Assembly: GCA_964304625.1 (NCBI GenBank) | Contig: OZ199840.1 | Coordinates: forward strand, 10,106,001-10,170,000 | Source of the DNA: Kudoa neothunni | Taxonomy: Eukaryota; Cnidaria | Direction of reading: 5' to 3' | DNA length: 64,000 nucleotides | Shown: positions 36,720 to 49,970 of the stretch, one piece after another | How positions within the stretch are numbered: the stretch's first letter is position 1 | How the letters are laid out: each line of letters opens with the position of its first letter | The notes under the pieces: generated by a model | Told to the model about the DNA's origin: nothing | Database searches by the model: none | What the model saw: only the letters and a program-made list of their open reading frames with translations | Translations under genes and position numbers: made by a program

Positions 36720-39700
36720 CTTTTCCTTCGATAACCTATTGAGACTGATGACGCACCCATTGGCTCAACAACCCTCCTCGTCACTACACCATACAATTAT
36801 TGGCTCCGGTTTGTTTGCATCAGTTGTCTCGTGTAGCATGAATGGGCATTTTGGGGTTCCTTCTTTATTATCAAAGTTTACTGTAATTTTTATATCGCTT
36901 TCTATGTCGTATGTTATGGCAACATTTGTTTTGACGTTATCTATTAAACCCATTTATTATAAGGTGAGAAAATATTTTTTTACTTGTCGTAATATCAAAT
37001 GTTTTTCCCTTTCTTCCGTAAGATGGTTCGACAATTATTTCGTAAGTAACACCCAATCCGAGGTTTACTAGTTTAAACGTACTGTCGCATCTATTTTCAC
37101 AAGCTCCAATTCCATCACATGTAGCCATAAATTTTGGAGACGTTCCAACCTTTCTTTTAAGTTAAATTCTGCATATTGGAAGTGAATTATCAGCTTGAAA
37201 GAGTGTCAAAGTAGCGTTTCCTGCTTTCGTCGCTAAATCTGTAGTTTCTGGTGCATTCAAGTCAGTTCCGCCAGCTAGATATTATGTAAACGTTATGAGG
37301 ATTGTAATTAGGTTTTACATGTTCTAAAAGAAACTTTTCTGACATAAGGTTCATTAAAACCAAGGTTTGAAACTGTTACTGAAATCATGTAATTCGTACC
37401 AGCTGTAAGGGCCAGTAATCGAATACGAACTACTACATTTAGAGTCACAATCACCATTGCTGCATCGAGCTGTCGTTTCAGTAAATATTGTATTCATCTT
37501 ACGTATTTTAATGGTGCATGTTGGATGGGTATCTTGTTTAATGATTTTGTAATTGTCTAAACCAGTAAGTTTAACTTCAGTCTCAGTGATTTCACTTAAT
37601 CCAATGTCGTTGTCTCCACCTATGAGAAATTAATTTATAAACAAATTAAACATTACTTATAAAATATTGTTTAAAACCAGAAGAATCAAATCTTCGTTTA
37701 ACAATAACACCAATTTTTTTATAATCTTTTTTCAACTTAATTAAAGAATCTTGACAAAGTTGGTAACATCCATTCTCTGGATTATCGCAAACATTAAAAT
37801 ATTATTTGATTTATCTTCACCATTAGCATCCACCTCAAATACTTTTATTTGGCACATTTCATCGTTATACGGACCGGGAGAGAATTTAATTTTAATTTGG
37901 TTATCTTTATTTGCGACGGCTGCTATAGAATACATAATCTCTGATTTTAGAGGAATAGTGCTATTCAGTATGGTGGTATTCAGTATGGTGGTATTTGTGA
38001 AATAGAATATTCCAGGCAACGCAAGTGTTGAGTTAACTTTATAATAACTCATATATCTATCGACCGAGAAAGTTGCGGTCTTTTCTTTTATTTCATCTGA
38101 GTAACTTGATACGTTTAGCTTATCTTTTTCGGAACTATTGAAAGTGTCATCAGTCGTATCAACATATACCTCCCAATTATTTATCGACGCTGTCTTGTAA
38201 ATAAACTTTATTTCGCCGTCACCATGATTTATTATGTAAGTATTTTTTTTGCGTAGATCCTAAAAAATAGTTGAAAAAGCTCTATCATTACATCAACTGT
38301 CTTTGAAAATAATTTTTTGAATGTTTAAAAGTTATTTCTTTAAAAAATCACTGATAATAATAATTACATACATACCCATTTTGGTCGAAAAAACTCTGGC
38401 CTTTTTGCAAGTTTTTGCGTCCTCGTCACTTTCTCCATAACAAACAGATATATACCGATCAATTTTAGAATTAGCATAACCTATATCAAAGTCTGTTTCT
38501 TTACAATCCACCAGGTACAAATTAGTGCCAGCATTTGAAGAACACGTTGGTTTAATTAATCTGGGTGTCTCCTCAAAATTGATATTTTTACAACGCATTT
38601 ATATTTATCCGGAAATCCTGATAAGCTAATTGAAAATTTAGCTATATTATCACTAGTTTTTTGGAGTAAATTTTTGTATAAGTTTCCCAGTTCGAGTAAA
38701 GGCTAACAAAATATCACCTACAAACATTTAATTAACTCTACCTGGAATTGCGATTTTAAAAGGTGAAGATTTTCCATTTACATAAATCATTAATCTATAA
38801 TTATGTTTGTTGCTATAGAGCGTGGGATTAAACTGAATATCGTCGCATTTTTTAACATTCTCGGTTGGTTCATTACATTCGATACATGATTGTAGTATAT
38901 GTGTCGGTGAAGCTAAACAAAAATTATAAAATTATAACCATTTTAATTACTATCATTTTTTTCGTGCACATAAAACTGGTAATAACAATTAGTTGTACTA
39001 TCAATTTCATTATTTTGCGTTGGTTTTATTATTAGATTATTTTCGTAGACTTAGACGAAATTTTGAATTCAATTGTAATTCCATCTATTTATAATATATT
39101 TAAAGTTAAATAAAATTTATACCAGTTTTTTCATTTTCAATCGTTTTGATCTCATAGTCCCCACTAGGTATAATTTTTATATCATAATTGGTATTCGAAT
39201 ACAATCCGATGATGCTAAATTGTGTGCTGCATTTATTCACACACAATTTATTTTGCGAACATATAGCAGGATAATAATGAGGCGTTTTATTCTCTTTTAC
39301 GTAAATTTTGCAAATATTTCCTAATTCAGACTTGGGAGTAAGTGTGAATCCATTTGCTTTCGAAATAACTGAAGTCTTCTCAATAGTAAGAGAGTATGAT
39401 TGAGCTAAAAAAATTAATTATAAAATATCGGATTATTAAGAATTACTTATTTTATGGTAAAAGTATTCTCTAGGAATATAATTGGGTACATTTGTTATTG
39501 TCACCATAACATCATTTGGTAAATTAGAAGAAGCTGGTGTAATCTTCATTTCTCCAAAATTACAATCTGTTGGGTCGGTAACAGCTTTCCTTCCAGTTTC
39601 ACTTATTAATGGAGCGTATACATTCCAGATCTTCAATTCACAAGCTGCAGCAGGATTCCCCAGCTACTGCCGTACCATCATCTTTGTTGTTAATAACAAT

Positions 39701-42700
39701 GTTAATTTTTATTTTATTACTTTCTGGGCTAGTCACGGACGTATCGTTGCCGTGTTTCACTAGAATATATATTTTATATTTTTTATAATTTGAATTATTA
39801 CATATATAAAGGTTGTTTTGGTAGCCAACAGTAGGATCCATTCCTAATTTGAGAACGCGTACTTTTACTGCCTTCACATTTGTTGGAATATTTCCAAACG
39901 TAACAATACTACACAAACTGTAAATGCAATTGGCAGTATTCTCACAATTGTTTGAAAAAAATTTATTAGAAGATGAGCTAGTTGCGTCAACCCCATTCAA
40001 ATGTGCATATTTCTGAAGGTTCTTCGTTAACCAGTTTAATGGTGAATTTATTATTTTCATCATTTACCGCTAATTCGTAATAAAATCTAATAAAGACAGG
40101 TGCGTGATTTTTGATAAACAGAATTGTCATAAAAATAATGGAAGTCGAAATATTTTGGGCAACTTATGTAATAGTCTTCAATTAATTCGCCGAATTGAAT
40201 AGAATAACTGTCAGTGTTACAAGATGTCCCAGATGGAGTTGCAGCAAGGGAACTCAGCTTATTTTCATCCGTGTATCCATCGCAGCTTAATAAACACTTA
40301 TTTACTGAAAGTTTGATATTGTCTTCATGCAACGTGGCTGTGTGCGTTATCTCCTCATAATGATCTTAAAATAGTTAAAATATTTACTCAAATTAATATT
40401 ACCTATGTAGTATGAAAAGACCCTTCCTACAGTGAAGTTGGTTGGTCGTGCTGATTCAGGATATATTTTGTCAAGAACGTACTCAGTGCTACTATAAATT
40501 ACGCCGATAATTGATATAACAATATCAAATGGAGAGACCCATCGTCTAAGAGATTCAGGTTTTTTAATCTCTAAATAGGTGACCGAAATATAATTTCGCT
40601 TATTTTGATTATTATGATTAATAGCGAATTCTGCATTAAGTTGGTTGCAAACCTTTTGAACACTCATAGCACCGTCTGTAATATTCACATAATCAGTGAA
40701 AGCGATATTGGATATTCTAACTGTGCAACTTTTTTCAATACCTGGGAACAGAGCATTCTTGAATTTCACTTTATACTTTTTCTGTGTTGAATCATATCGA
40801 ATAATCATATTTTGTTCATCATCAACGAATTCTCCTAACATAATTACATCTAATCTTTATTTTAAATTAATTAGTTGATATCTCAATTTTCTCTTTCAAA
40901 ATATGATCTTTATATATTACAACTACTTCGTAAGCAATACCATCAGTGAGAGTTCGCCATTCAAATTCGACAGCATTTGAGCTTACAGTAGGAACACATT
41001 CGTTGTTCAAACAATCAACTATTGTCGTTAAAGATTCTTTTTCCATCATAATATAACTCCAATAATTTCCAGGGTTTCCATTTGAAGTAGCAGAAATTTT
41101 TATAGTCGTTTTTTTGTGGAAGCTTCATCAGATTTATTTAAATTTACGTCGATTCCACTAGCTATTTAAAATAATTGTTGTGTTATTATTATATAAAATA
41201 CTAGTAATTTGAGCGCTATCAGCACAAGTATAACCTTTGGAACAAACAGTAATTTTGTAGTTCGTTTTTGGTTTAAGGTTTACAATCTTAAACGGGCCAA
41301 TAAAAATATCAGAACAAAATACCCTTTTACTTCCTTTATCACAGGTAGCAGGGAACTTTGCTGGTTCATTTTCTACCTCAAAGAAGTACAGTTCACATAT
41401 AACGTTATTATCAGACCCTTCTGAAAAAAAATTGACGATTGTTAATGATAATTGCGTATTTTCTTTATTAGCATTAGTTGTTGTTATTGGATTTCCATTT
41501 TGAAATTCATTCCCTAATTAACCATTTAAACAAATCTTAAAACATAAAATTGCCTTTGGTTTTGAAATATAAATATCGATGATAATGTTTCACTTCAGGT
41601 GAATCTATGGTTTTTAACCCTGTTATTTTAACCTTTAGAATATATTCAATTAAGGGTGAAAGTCCCGTTATAGTTTTCGATGCGAGATCTTTGCATTCAC
41701 CATTACATTTCGCATCTTCTCCAACGCTTTCTATCCCAAAAAATTTTGAAATAATTTTCATTTCTGTGATCATTGCTTTATCACAGGCTGTGCTATCTTC
41801 GTTTTTATTCAAATTAGATAAACCAAAGGTTACTTCATCATTTTTATTTGTATGGGTAACAGCAAGTTGACTATTACCAACTAAAAAACTATAAAAAAGT
41901 TGAAATTACTCAAATTAATACATGTCACGGTTTGAATAAATTCTTTTTATATCGATTGTCCGACTGATCTTACAAGTACTTGAGCGAATTTAAAATCACT
42001 ATCATGTAGTAATGTCGCTTTGTGGCAGGGTTGTAGGCATGGACCAGCTTTATTCATACTTGAGCAATAGGACGAAAAGTGCGACTCGTTAATTTCTTTT
42101 ATACCGAAGTAACACAATTTTGATGGTTCTGGGTTCTGTACTTGTATAGTATAATAATGTTTTGTCCCTTTAGTTTGTTTTTTTCCAGTCGCAATAAACC
42201 AATCTTCAACGGGTTTTTTAGGATTGAGAAATATTTCAGGAGATTTATGGTTGAATTTAACAAAATATTTTGGTTGATACGACATTGCATGAAGAGTTAT
42301 AATTTTCTCAGTGTAAAAAGCACTGTCGGAATCCACTATATTTTTTTCGACATCGTCAATTTTGAGAATATGGCCCTTAATAACTTTGCTCTTAGCGGAA
42401 ACGGAAAATTTGTAATTTTTCTTTTTCACAGTATAAACGCTTTTTAAATAGAGGTCTAATATACAATAATTTTAGAATAATAAAATTTATTTAAATACCT
42501 TTGGCTTTAAATACTCTCTTTACAGGGCATTTTTTTACTTCAGCTTCGCTCTTTCCTTGGCATCATCTTAAATATTTAATTTTCTTAAATGCATCATACT
42601 CCAATTTGATTTCGACTTTTCTGCAATCATAAAAGCAACTTTTTGAATCATTATAAACTTTAACTTCATCATTATTCATAACAGTGGTACAAGTTGGAAT

Positions 42701-42890
42701 AGCCTTAAGTGACAATTCCTCTTTATCATATAATACTGCAGAGCACATTTTCTGTGGCTATTTTCAATGTTGTATCCAGAAAGTGAAAAAATAAATTTTT
42801 GGGTGTCGGATTCAAAATTCAGTTTTGTTTTGCTATTATCAATGTCGTGTGTAGAGGCGAAATTTCCTAGCAAAACTAACAAGAAATAAT
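36720..42890 (-). pseudogene. Pseudogene of the fifteen-module FN3-like membrane protein
   Basis: Paralogue of the plus-strand gene at 49971-56847, with the modules in the same order from 42.88 kb down to 36.72 kb. Matches are plain: SGYNIENSHRKCALQYY, QNPEPSKLCYFGIKEINESH, CPKYFDFHYFYDN, NNCENTANCIYSLC, SPGPYNDEMCQIKVFEV and NSKIDRYISVCYGESDEDAK. It is disabled in several places: a frame change near 42745, TGA in place of Trp near 42563, a frame change in an A-run near 41120, others near 40100 and 39660, and a TGA after DEEGC at 36765. I did not find the transmembrane exon downstream. The signal exon is also not clear. Sequence errors could explain one or two of the shifts but hardly all. 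Confidence 0.8.
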
Positions 42891-44571
42891 TGTAATAACA
42901 TGTTTAAAAAATACGAGTAAAAAATAAGGTGCATATTGTGGATAAACACCTCACCCTTTCTGACATTACTATCATTTTTGGAGATGAGAATGACGTTTAA
43001 TAGTATTTAAATATATGAATATGGATCTATATTGTTATTTAAGAACGAAAAATCTATTTATTGCATTAATTCGGTGAAATTTAATCCCAAATTTTCTATT
43101 AAGCTTTAATTGTATTTATATGTTGAATACAATAAACACTATAAGTAAATATTATGTTAACAAGATTTTAAATTATTTACTAATTAGCGAACCCATGTTT
43201 TCTAGGGTTATATTCAATTATAAATTAAATATATAAAATTTTCTTTTTATAATTTATCACGAGAAATATTATTCTACAGATGATAATTTATTTTCTGGTT
43301 TTCTAATGGGATTTCAAGTGATGTAATATTTTTGTTACTGAATGCATTTCGCGCGTGAGCGGCCAAAAAATCATATTTATTTTATTATAACTATATGTCC
43401 TATTAAAATGATATCAGTTATTTATAATGAATGTATGAAAATTTTTTCAGATGATGATTCATTACATATTTTTGGTGAATATTGATGTTAATTTTAAGAA
43501 TGGGAACATAAATGTGATTTTGAATTATTTAAAACATTCATAGGACATTATAATTTAATGCTTGGCAATTGTGAAGCGTGTGGCATCCCCCGGTTTTAGC
43601 GTGTTTGCGGGTTTTTCGTCTAAAACAGTTCCAAAAAATCTTATATGCTCACTTCATACGAAGCGAGTAAAACTTTTCTCCTAATCACAATACGGTAATG
43701 TAATCAACAACATATTCCTCGTTTTAAAAGCTGGTTTCTAAATCTCACTATGAAGGAATAAAAATTAGAGTACCATTCTTGCATTAAAATGTTTATTATA
43801 TTTTTATATTATATTCTACTGAAAACAATTTTACAATATGCTTTTATTAATAGCTGTTGCTCAGAAATGTAGAATATTCAACATTTCTCTATATTAATAT
43901 CACCTTCTTATTTAAATTGTTTCTTAATTAAGGCACTATAATTATTGTTAGTAGTTGGAATTTTTTTCAGTCAAAACTTTATATTCTTAGAATAAATTAT
44001 TGAGCGGTATTTGATAAATTGTCTCCTTAACTGTATATAGAGTATGATTCTTAACTGAGAAATTGTTAAAAAATTAAAATAATAGTTCCTAAAAAGGTTA
44101 TTAATTGAGATTAATCTCTAGGATCGAAATTTTTTTTGGCGGACTATTATTAATGAAAAATTAACTACATTATATAGTTAAGTTCATAAAAGTGTTTTTG
44201 ACTCAAATATTCAACATCGATTTTTTTTCTTGGTTAAATGTAATTATTTTTTTTATTGTTCAATTTCTTTTTTTCTGTATTTTCTTGATCTGTAATGGAA
44301 CAAAGAATGACAAATATCAATTTAAGGGTTTAATTAAATTAACTAAAATCTATAAGAATATTCTATGATTTCAGGCGCTCAAATTCCACCTCAACGTTGA
44401 ACCAAAATACATATTTTATTTTTTTAAGTTTTTAAACAAATATTTTGGTTAATATAGTGTTAATTTAATTATTATATTCCAATGATGTTGAATACTAATA
44501 CTTTTTTTGTAACAAACAAAAATCAAACTAAATGCTCTTAATTTGTTGTTATTTGAAAGTTTTTTTATAAA

Positions 44572-44644
44572 GGCAGTGGCTATTACCACGCTAGCGTATG
44601 ATCCCATGTTGGAGCTGTCTATTGCCACGAAAACGAATTTTTCC
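44572..44644 (-). repeat. Short interspersed repeat (GTGGCAATAGAC family)
   Basis: On the minus strand this reads AAATTCGTTTTCGTGGCAAT, then AGACAGCTCCAACATGGGAT, then CATACGCTAGCGTGGTAATA and GCCACTGCC. It contains a perfect ACGCTAGCGT palindrome and GTGGC..GCCAC outer complementarity. Confidence 0.75.
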
Positions 44645-46975
44645 TTATTCTGAAAATGCTTAGATCTATAATTTTTGTTACATTCAAATATATTTTTATC
44701 TATTAAATTTTAAATGTTCGCGTCAAAGTTTACTATATAGATATTACGATAAAGAGCTGTTTTGTGCTACGTTTAACTAATGTTGGTGGCTTAAAAATCT
44801 AAAATATCAGTTTATTTATATACAAAAAGTGATAACTAAAACATTTTTTGATGTTATACCAAAACAACTGAATATTTCCTGGCTGTTTAGAACCTTAATT
44901 CAATGATCCATCCTCAAATCGACCTAATTAAATCTAAAATACTATAAATACACAACCTTTATATATATATATATATATATATACATTTTTCTGTTCGTTA
45001 AAAGAAATTTAGTACCTACGGTTTTGGATTAATGATATTTACCTGACCTTTTAGGGTACTATAAATGGATAACTCTGAAAACGGTGTAAAGGTGTTATGA
45101 AAATAATCTGACAAAACTTGTAATACTTATAAAAATGAATTATACTTAATTTTATATTTATTATTAAGGATTATAGATAATTAATTATTTTGATGCATTT
45201 ATGTGTCAAATTTTTTATGAAATTATAATGTGAGCGAATAAAAAATAATAGAAGACAATGTTGAGAGTAATATCATTTAAGTAGAGGAAGATTTATCTCG
45301 TCTATTAGCTAGGAGATTCTTTATTCATACGAAGAAAAATCATTATGTGAAATTTGTTCTCTTCCAAAAAATTTAATGGGAAGTTAAAATGCTGTTATAT
45401 TTACTATATTTGTTATTTTGGTGACCATTATCGTAATAGATCAAAGGGTGTAAGTGAGGCTAAAACTTTGTGAGGCATCGGCCAGGCTCACATTAAGGTA
45501 GGAGTCAGCTCCGATGGAATAATCGTGAAGTAAAATTTTTCCACCTACAAGATAATCACATAAAAAATCAGATTCTTTTCAAGTTTACAGCCATAACGTA
45601 AATTCGTCCGCAATAATAAATTAAAATAAGAATAAATTTGTGTATTTGCCAATGAAAAAACGTTGCGATCTAAAATGCAGTAAGAAACCGGTGAAATAAT
45701 TACATGCAATGCCGTAAATATACTACAAATATATCTTCCTAACGTAATTAAACAAACAATTTTTATAAGATTTTAACTGTGGATCATAACTGTGATGTTA
45801 AATTTCTTACTGGGGATGCGAATCATCTCTGTGCAATGATATTTAAAGACGAAGAGATGAAGGTTTCTTCCTTTTTTTATAATTTCTTTGTGTAGATGCA
45901 ACCCAAAAATTACTGGAGTCGCGATAAAAACTCACTATCCATACTTCATTCATTTTTTAAACTCTCAATTTCATTTAACTTTCTTCGATGTTCCCCAATA
46001 CCTAACAGTTAACGATTTTCCATTAAGCGAGTTATATAAGTAGTGCATGTATTATTCATAAAAAAAGAAGTCATTTTAAACCAGTATATTAATGAATTAA
46101 TATCTATTCTTTCATCGGTAAAGGAGGTATTTTCTGTTAAAACTGATAAAGATTAGAAACTCTCAGTCTTGAGAATCAATTATCTGAAATCTAAACTATT
46201 TATGTGTAAATTTCACATTTTCAAATTGTTGAGTGGAGAATATTGCTTTTTGTATATAATATCACTCGAGAATTAAAAGATTTGATATTACAAATTCTTC
46301 AACAAATAGTCATCGTTAGAAATTAAGGTGATTATCAGAAAATGTGTACTGAGCTTGACAGCTAAACGCTGTCAACATTAATTTGTATTTTAAAAGAATT
46401 GGGATCTAATTAGATCACAGTGAATTAATTTATCAGGCAATATAAAATTAATCAAATCTACTGGAATACTAGGGTTTTATTTTATTTGTGACTACCCACA
46501 TTTTTGGCTGATTTTACACTTTTTAAAAGGTTTAAAGCAATATAAAGACTAAGGGGTTTTAGAGTGACCGCAATCGGGAAGAAAGGGGGAAAATAGTAAA
46601 CTACATAACTGAATTAAAAAAAAGTTTATTCGTGGGCTGTCAATCATTAGTGCGTAATTTTTTCTATTTGTCGTAAAATCTTAAATACTCAAAGTTAAAT
46701 CAATGATTATATGAACCCTATTATGACTTGCGAATCCGATGTTGTGTTTAAGATATCCATTATTTATTCTTTCATCCTTTTAAGTAAATAATTTTATCAT
46801 CAAATATTTAATAATAACTAAGTAACTATTACAAAAATGTGAAAAATACGCGGTTATATGCTGCAAATGCCAAATATAGGTGGATGAATTATCATATGAA
46901 AATTAGAATTTTATAGTATACAAAGTTCTCAATAAAAATATATGAACAGAAATATATAATATTCTGTGGTTATGG

Positions 46976-47047
46976 GGAAATTCGTTTTCGTGGCAATAGA
47001 CATCCCCAACATGGAATTATACGCAGGCGTAGTAATAGCCACTGCCA
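46976..47047 (+). repeat. Short interspersed repeat (GTGGCAATAGAC family)
   Basis: Plus-strand copy: GGAAATTCGTTTTCGTGGCA, then ATAGACATCCCCAACATGGA, then ATTATACGCAGGCGTAGTAA and TAGCCACTGCC. An open frame runs through it on both strands, but copies elsewhere do not keep that frame. Confidence 0.75.
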
Positions 47048-47339
47048 TAATAAAAAGGCCTAAATGGCCAGTTCCATTTTTGTGTCTTTTCTTGAAAAAT
47101 AGAATAGGCAAATCATTATTCATAAGAAAAAATTTTATTATTTCTCGACTATTTCGTAGCCTACAACAAAATATTTATCGAATGTAACACTGCTACTTTC
47201 CTTCGAACACAACCAATGTGCTACAGCCACTGAATCAGGGAATTGTTAAAGTTTTAAAATGATGCACAAAAGAAAGCTAATGACGTCATTTATACATTAG
47301 ATCGAATTTCAAGATATTAGCTACGTTGTAACTAATGCC

Positions 47340-47552
47340 TTGAATGTTATTCATTCGACAACCAAATTATGGGAATACATTAAAACGGAAACCATAGTTA
47401 ACTGTTTTAGGAAATCATTTTTCTCCTCTGAAAATCCATTAGATGATGATAAATTTAATCATAACATAATTGAGCTGATTGAAGGAGGAAAATCACTAGA
47501 ATTAACAAATCCTATTGAAGAAACTCTTGAAAGAGACACAGTCGACACCTGA
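47340..47552 (+). mobile_element. Tigger/pogo transposase C-terminal fragment
   Basis: Reads TTKLWEYIKTETIVNCFRKS followed by an acidic stretch. The W..IK.ETI.NCFRK.GF-type motif is typical of the region just after the catalytic domain of Tigger/jerky-type transposases. Nothing else of the element is convincing. Confidence 0.55.
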
Positions 47553-48326
47553 TATCTTTACCTTTACAACACCAGATTTTCGTGATTTTGACAGGATTGA
47601 TGACGACTCTGATTATATTGATAAAGTTACTATATCAAACCAAGAGGAACTATATTAATTGGTTAAATTTAGAAAACTCTTTCTAAATAAAATTTTGTCA
47701 ATGATTGACAATACAAACAACTTGAAATGGTTGATTCAATATTTTACCAGTTTTTTTCATAACAAAAAAAAAGAACATTATTTTAATATGAAAAAATAAA
47801 CAAGTTAATTTTTTCTTTAAATTGATTTATTATTGATTATATTGTCGATGGAAAACTGTTATTTATACCTTAACGCATGAGCCATTCGAACGTGTCCAAC
47901 GCGAAAATCGATACAACGCAGTGATTTTCGTCTTCCCAATTTCTGCGTTACATCCATACACTTAATAATTATTATCTATAAGAATTCCAAAAAATAATTT
48001 ATTTCTTAACTGTTTTAAATATTCAAATTATGCAAATATGTTTCCTACTTCAAATAAGTGAGCAATTACCACAAAATTAAATAACGTTTCTTGGCGCACA
48101 CTCATATTAATAGAAACCAAAATTGTTTATTTTCTCTAAGTATTTTCCTTATTGTAAAATTTTAGTCAAATATTTTTGTTTTTTAATTTTGTTAAACGTT
48201 GAAATAATGGAAAAAACTATTTTAGCCCCAGACTTCTTACAATAATGTTGTAATTTCCAATAATGTATTTTTCTCTAAAAGTGTTATTTATGTTAGGCCA
48301 AAAATTGTTAATTAAAAATGTGAATC

Positions 48327-49504
48327 TTAACCCTCTAATGATCCCAAAAACGATGAACGTGTAATGGACTTTGGGGTAAACTTTACCCCAAATTTTTTTG
48401 AATTACATCAATTTAAAAAATCCAATAATCAATATTGTGAAAGAATTTTTAATTTCTATGGATGAAACGATGGCAAATGCATATTAAATTTAGACATAAT
48501 CCGCGTGATAATCGGCTTCGCGCACGATCCGTCCCATATCGGTACACATCGATGTTTCATTACAAAAATAATTGCGTTAATGCAGCGGAGTTAAACGTGT
48601 TGCACCAGTTGAAATATTAAAAAAACGTAAGAAAAATTCTTGAAAGTTACGAGAAGTTATAACAGTTTTTAAATGCGTGAAATGGACAATAAAATTTATA
48701 ATATTCGCGCGATTTAGGAGATTTTTTATCATTTTTCCTCTCATTGTATCCATATGTTACTCGATCTAAATTAAAAAGAGGTTCCTGTTGAGAAGCATAA
48801 ACAATGCTAGAACCTGTTTTGATTGTTTTGTTTGTGGAGTTTGTTGTCAACAATGTTTCGTATAATTGTTCTGCGGATTTTTTAAGAAAATAACGCACTC
48901 TGATTTATTAGGAACATAAGGTACCAACATATACTTTTCATGCAAAACAAAAATGTTGCCCCAACAGGATCCATTTGGTGATGATTGGAGGCAAGGTGGT
49001 ACCATTTTATTTTTTCCCGGAATGTCTCTACGGTTAATTTTTTCAACAATTTTTCTGCAAGAAACATTGAAAAGAAGAAAATTTCGTCAAAACCGTGATA
49101 TTCATTCTCTGATAAACAAAATTCATCGATGAAATCGCTAGAATCACACATCATCGTACAATTTACGCATGCGATTTATTCACTTTATCTAACATTTCCT
49201 TACTTTATACAAAAACTACTCTTGAGAATTTCATTATATTTAAATTCGAAATTGTTTACATTTTTTGAAATATTATTAATAAAAAAACATAGGGTAAATT
49301 TTACTCCAAAGACCATTACAGGATAAAAGAAAAATTAGAACTTATACAATAATTTCTCGCAAAAAATTTTTTCATCCAACCAAATGAAAAATTATATCAC
49401 AATAATAACTGGAATCTATTAGGTATTGGTTTACTGTATAAAATGATATACCATTAATAAAATCGTTATGGGTAAAACATACCCCAAAACCATTAGAGGG
49501 TTAA
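48327..49504 (-). mobile_element. piggyBac-type element with TTAA target sites, decayed
   Basis: TTAA at 48327-48330 is followed by CCCTCTAATG, and the reverse complement of CCCTCTAATG ends at 49500 followed by TTAA (49501-49504): the classic piggyBac arrangement. Subterminal inverted repeats lie at about 48361-48392 and 49291-49322 (GTAATGG.CTTTGG.GTAAA). Minus-strand readings at 48882-49154 and 48647-48898 hold an acidic segment and FFFSMFLAEKLLKKLTVETF, which resembles the F.S..LAE.LL region of piggyBac transposases. At 1,170 bp between the TTAAs it is internally deleted and inactive. Confidence 0.8.
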
Positions 49505-49515
49505 ATAGGTCTTTA

Positions 49516-49593
49516 GGTTCGGAGTTATTCCCCCTGTAGCAATAGACAATCTCCACATGCGGATTATACGGATCCGTAGCAATAGCCAGTACC
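49516..49593 (+). repeat. Short interspersed repeat (GTGGCAATAGAC family), diverged
   Basis: TGTAGCAATAGACAATCTCC, ACATGCGGATTATACGGATC and CGTAGCAATAGCCAGTACC follow the order of the other copies. It sits immediately beside the right end of the piggyBac element. Confidence 0.6.
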
Positions 49594-49970
49594 AATTTTA
49601 TTTGGTGAAACAGGTCTAACTTTTAATGTTAAGATGACTCTAACATTAAATATAATAAATAAGATGAATATTTATCTTTAAATATTCAAGAACTTGGACT
49701 CCTTTCCAAGTTGAATACAACTCGAAAACTCCATGTTATGTTAAGGTAATCCATTTTTTTAAGTCAATAAAAATATATAGCTTCTTGATTATTTGTGTCT
49801 GAAATAAAATAAAGAGATTAAATAAATTGGTATTAATGAAATTAATTAATACCCATTGATTAGAAACCTAATAGGATTTATTTTTCTTTTTTTAATGAAA
49901 ACAATCGAGTATCACAGTAGTAATTGGTATAATTTTTCGTCTAACGACTCAAGTCATTGAGAAACACATT

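Larger units (their letters stand above)
42911..48326. other. Intergenic, repeats but no intact gene
   Basis: Spacer between the divergent pseudogene and the plus-strand modular gene. It holds two copies of the short repeat (44572-44644 and 46976-47047), a Tigger C-terminal fragment (47340-47552), an AT microsatellite near 44961-44982, and otherwise AT-rich DNA in which I see no gene. Confidence 0.55.

Noticed and set aside
11310-42565. TGA read as tryptophan (alternative genetic code)
   Set aside because: TGA stands at expected Trp sites in the Merlin transposase and the modular pseudogene, but intact genes (EDEM3, TMEM129, Kunitz proteins) use TGG for Trp, and another TGA in the pseudogene replaces a Ser codon. 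TGG to TGA decay in dead copies explains it.
46929-47187. Small genes on both strands
   Set aside because: The open frames run across a copy of the short interspersed repeat, and the other copies do not keep the frame.
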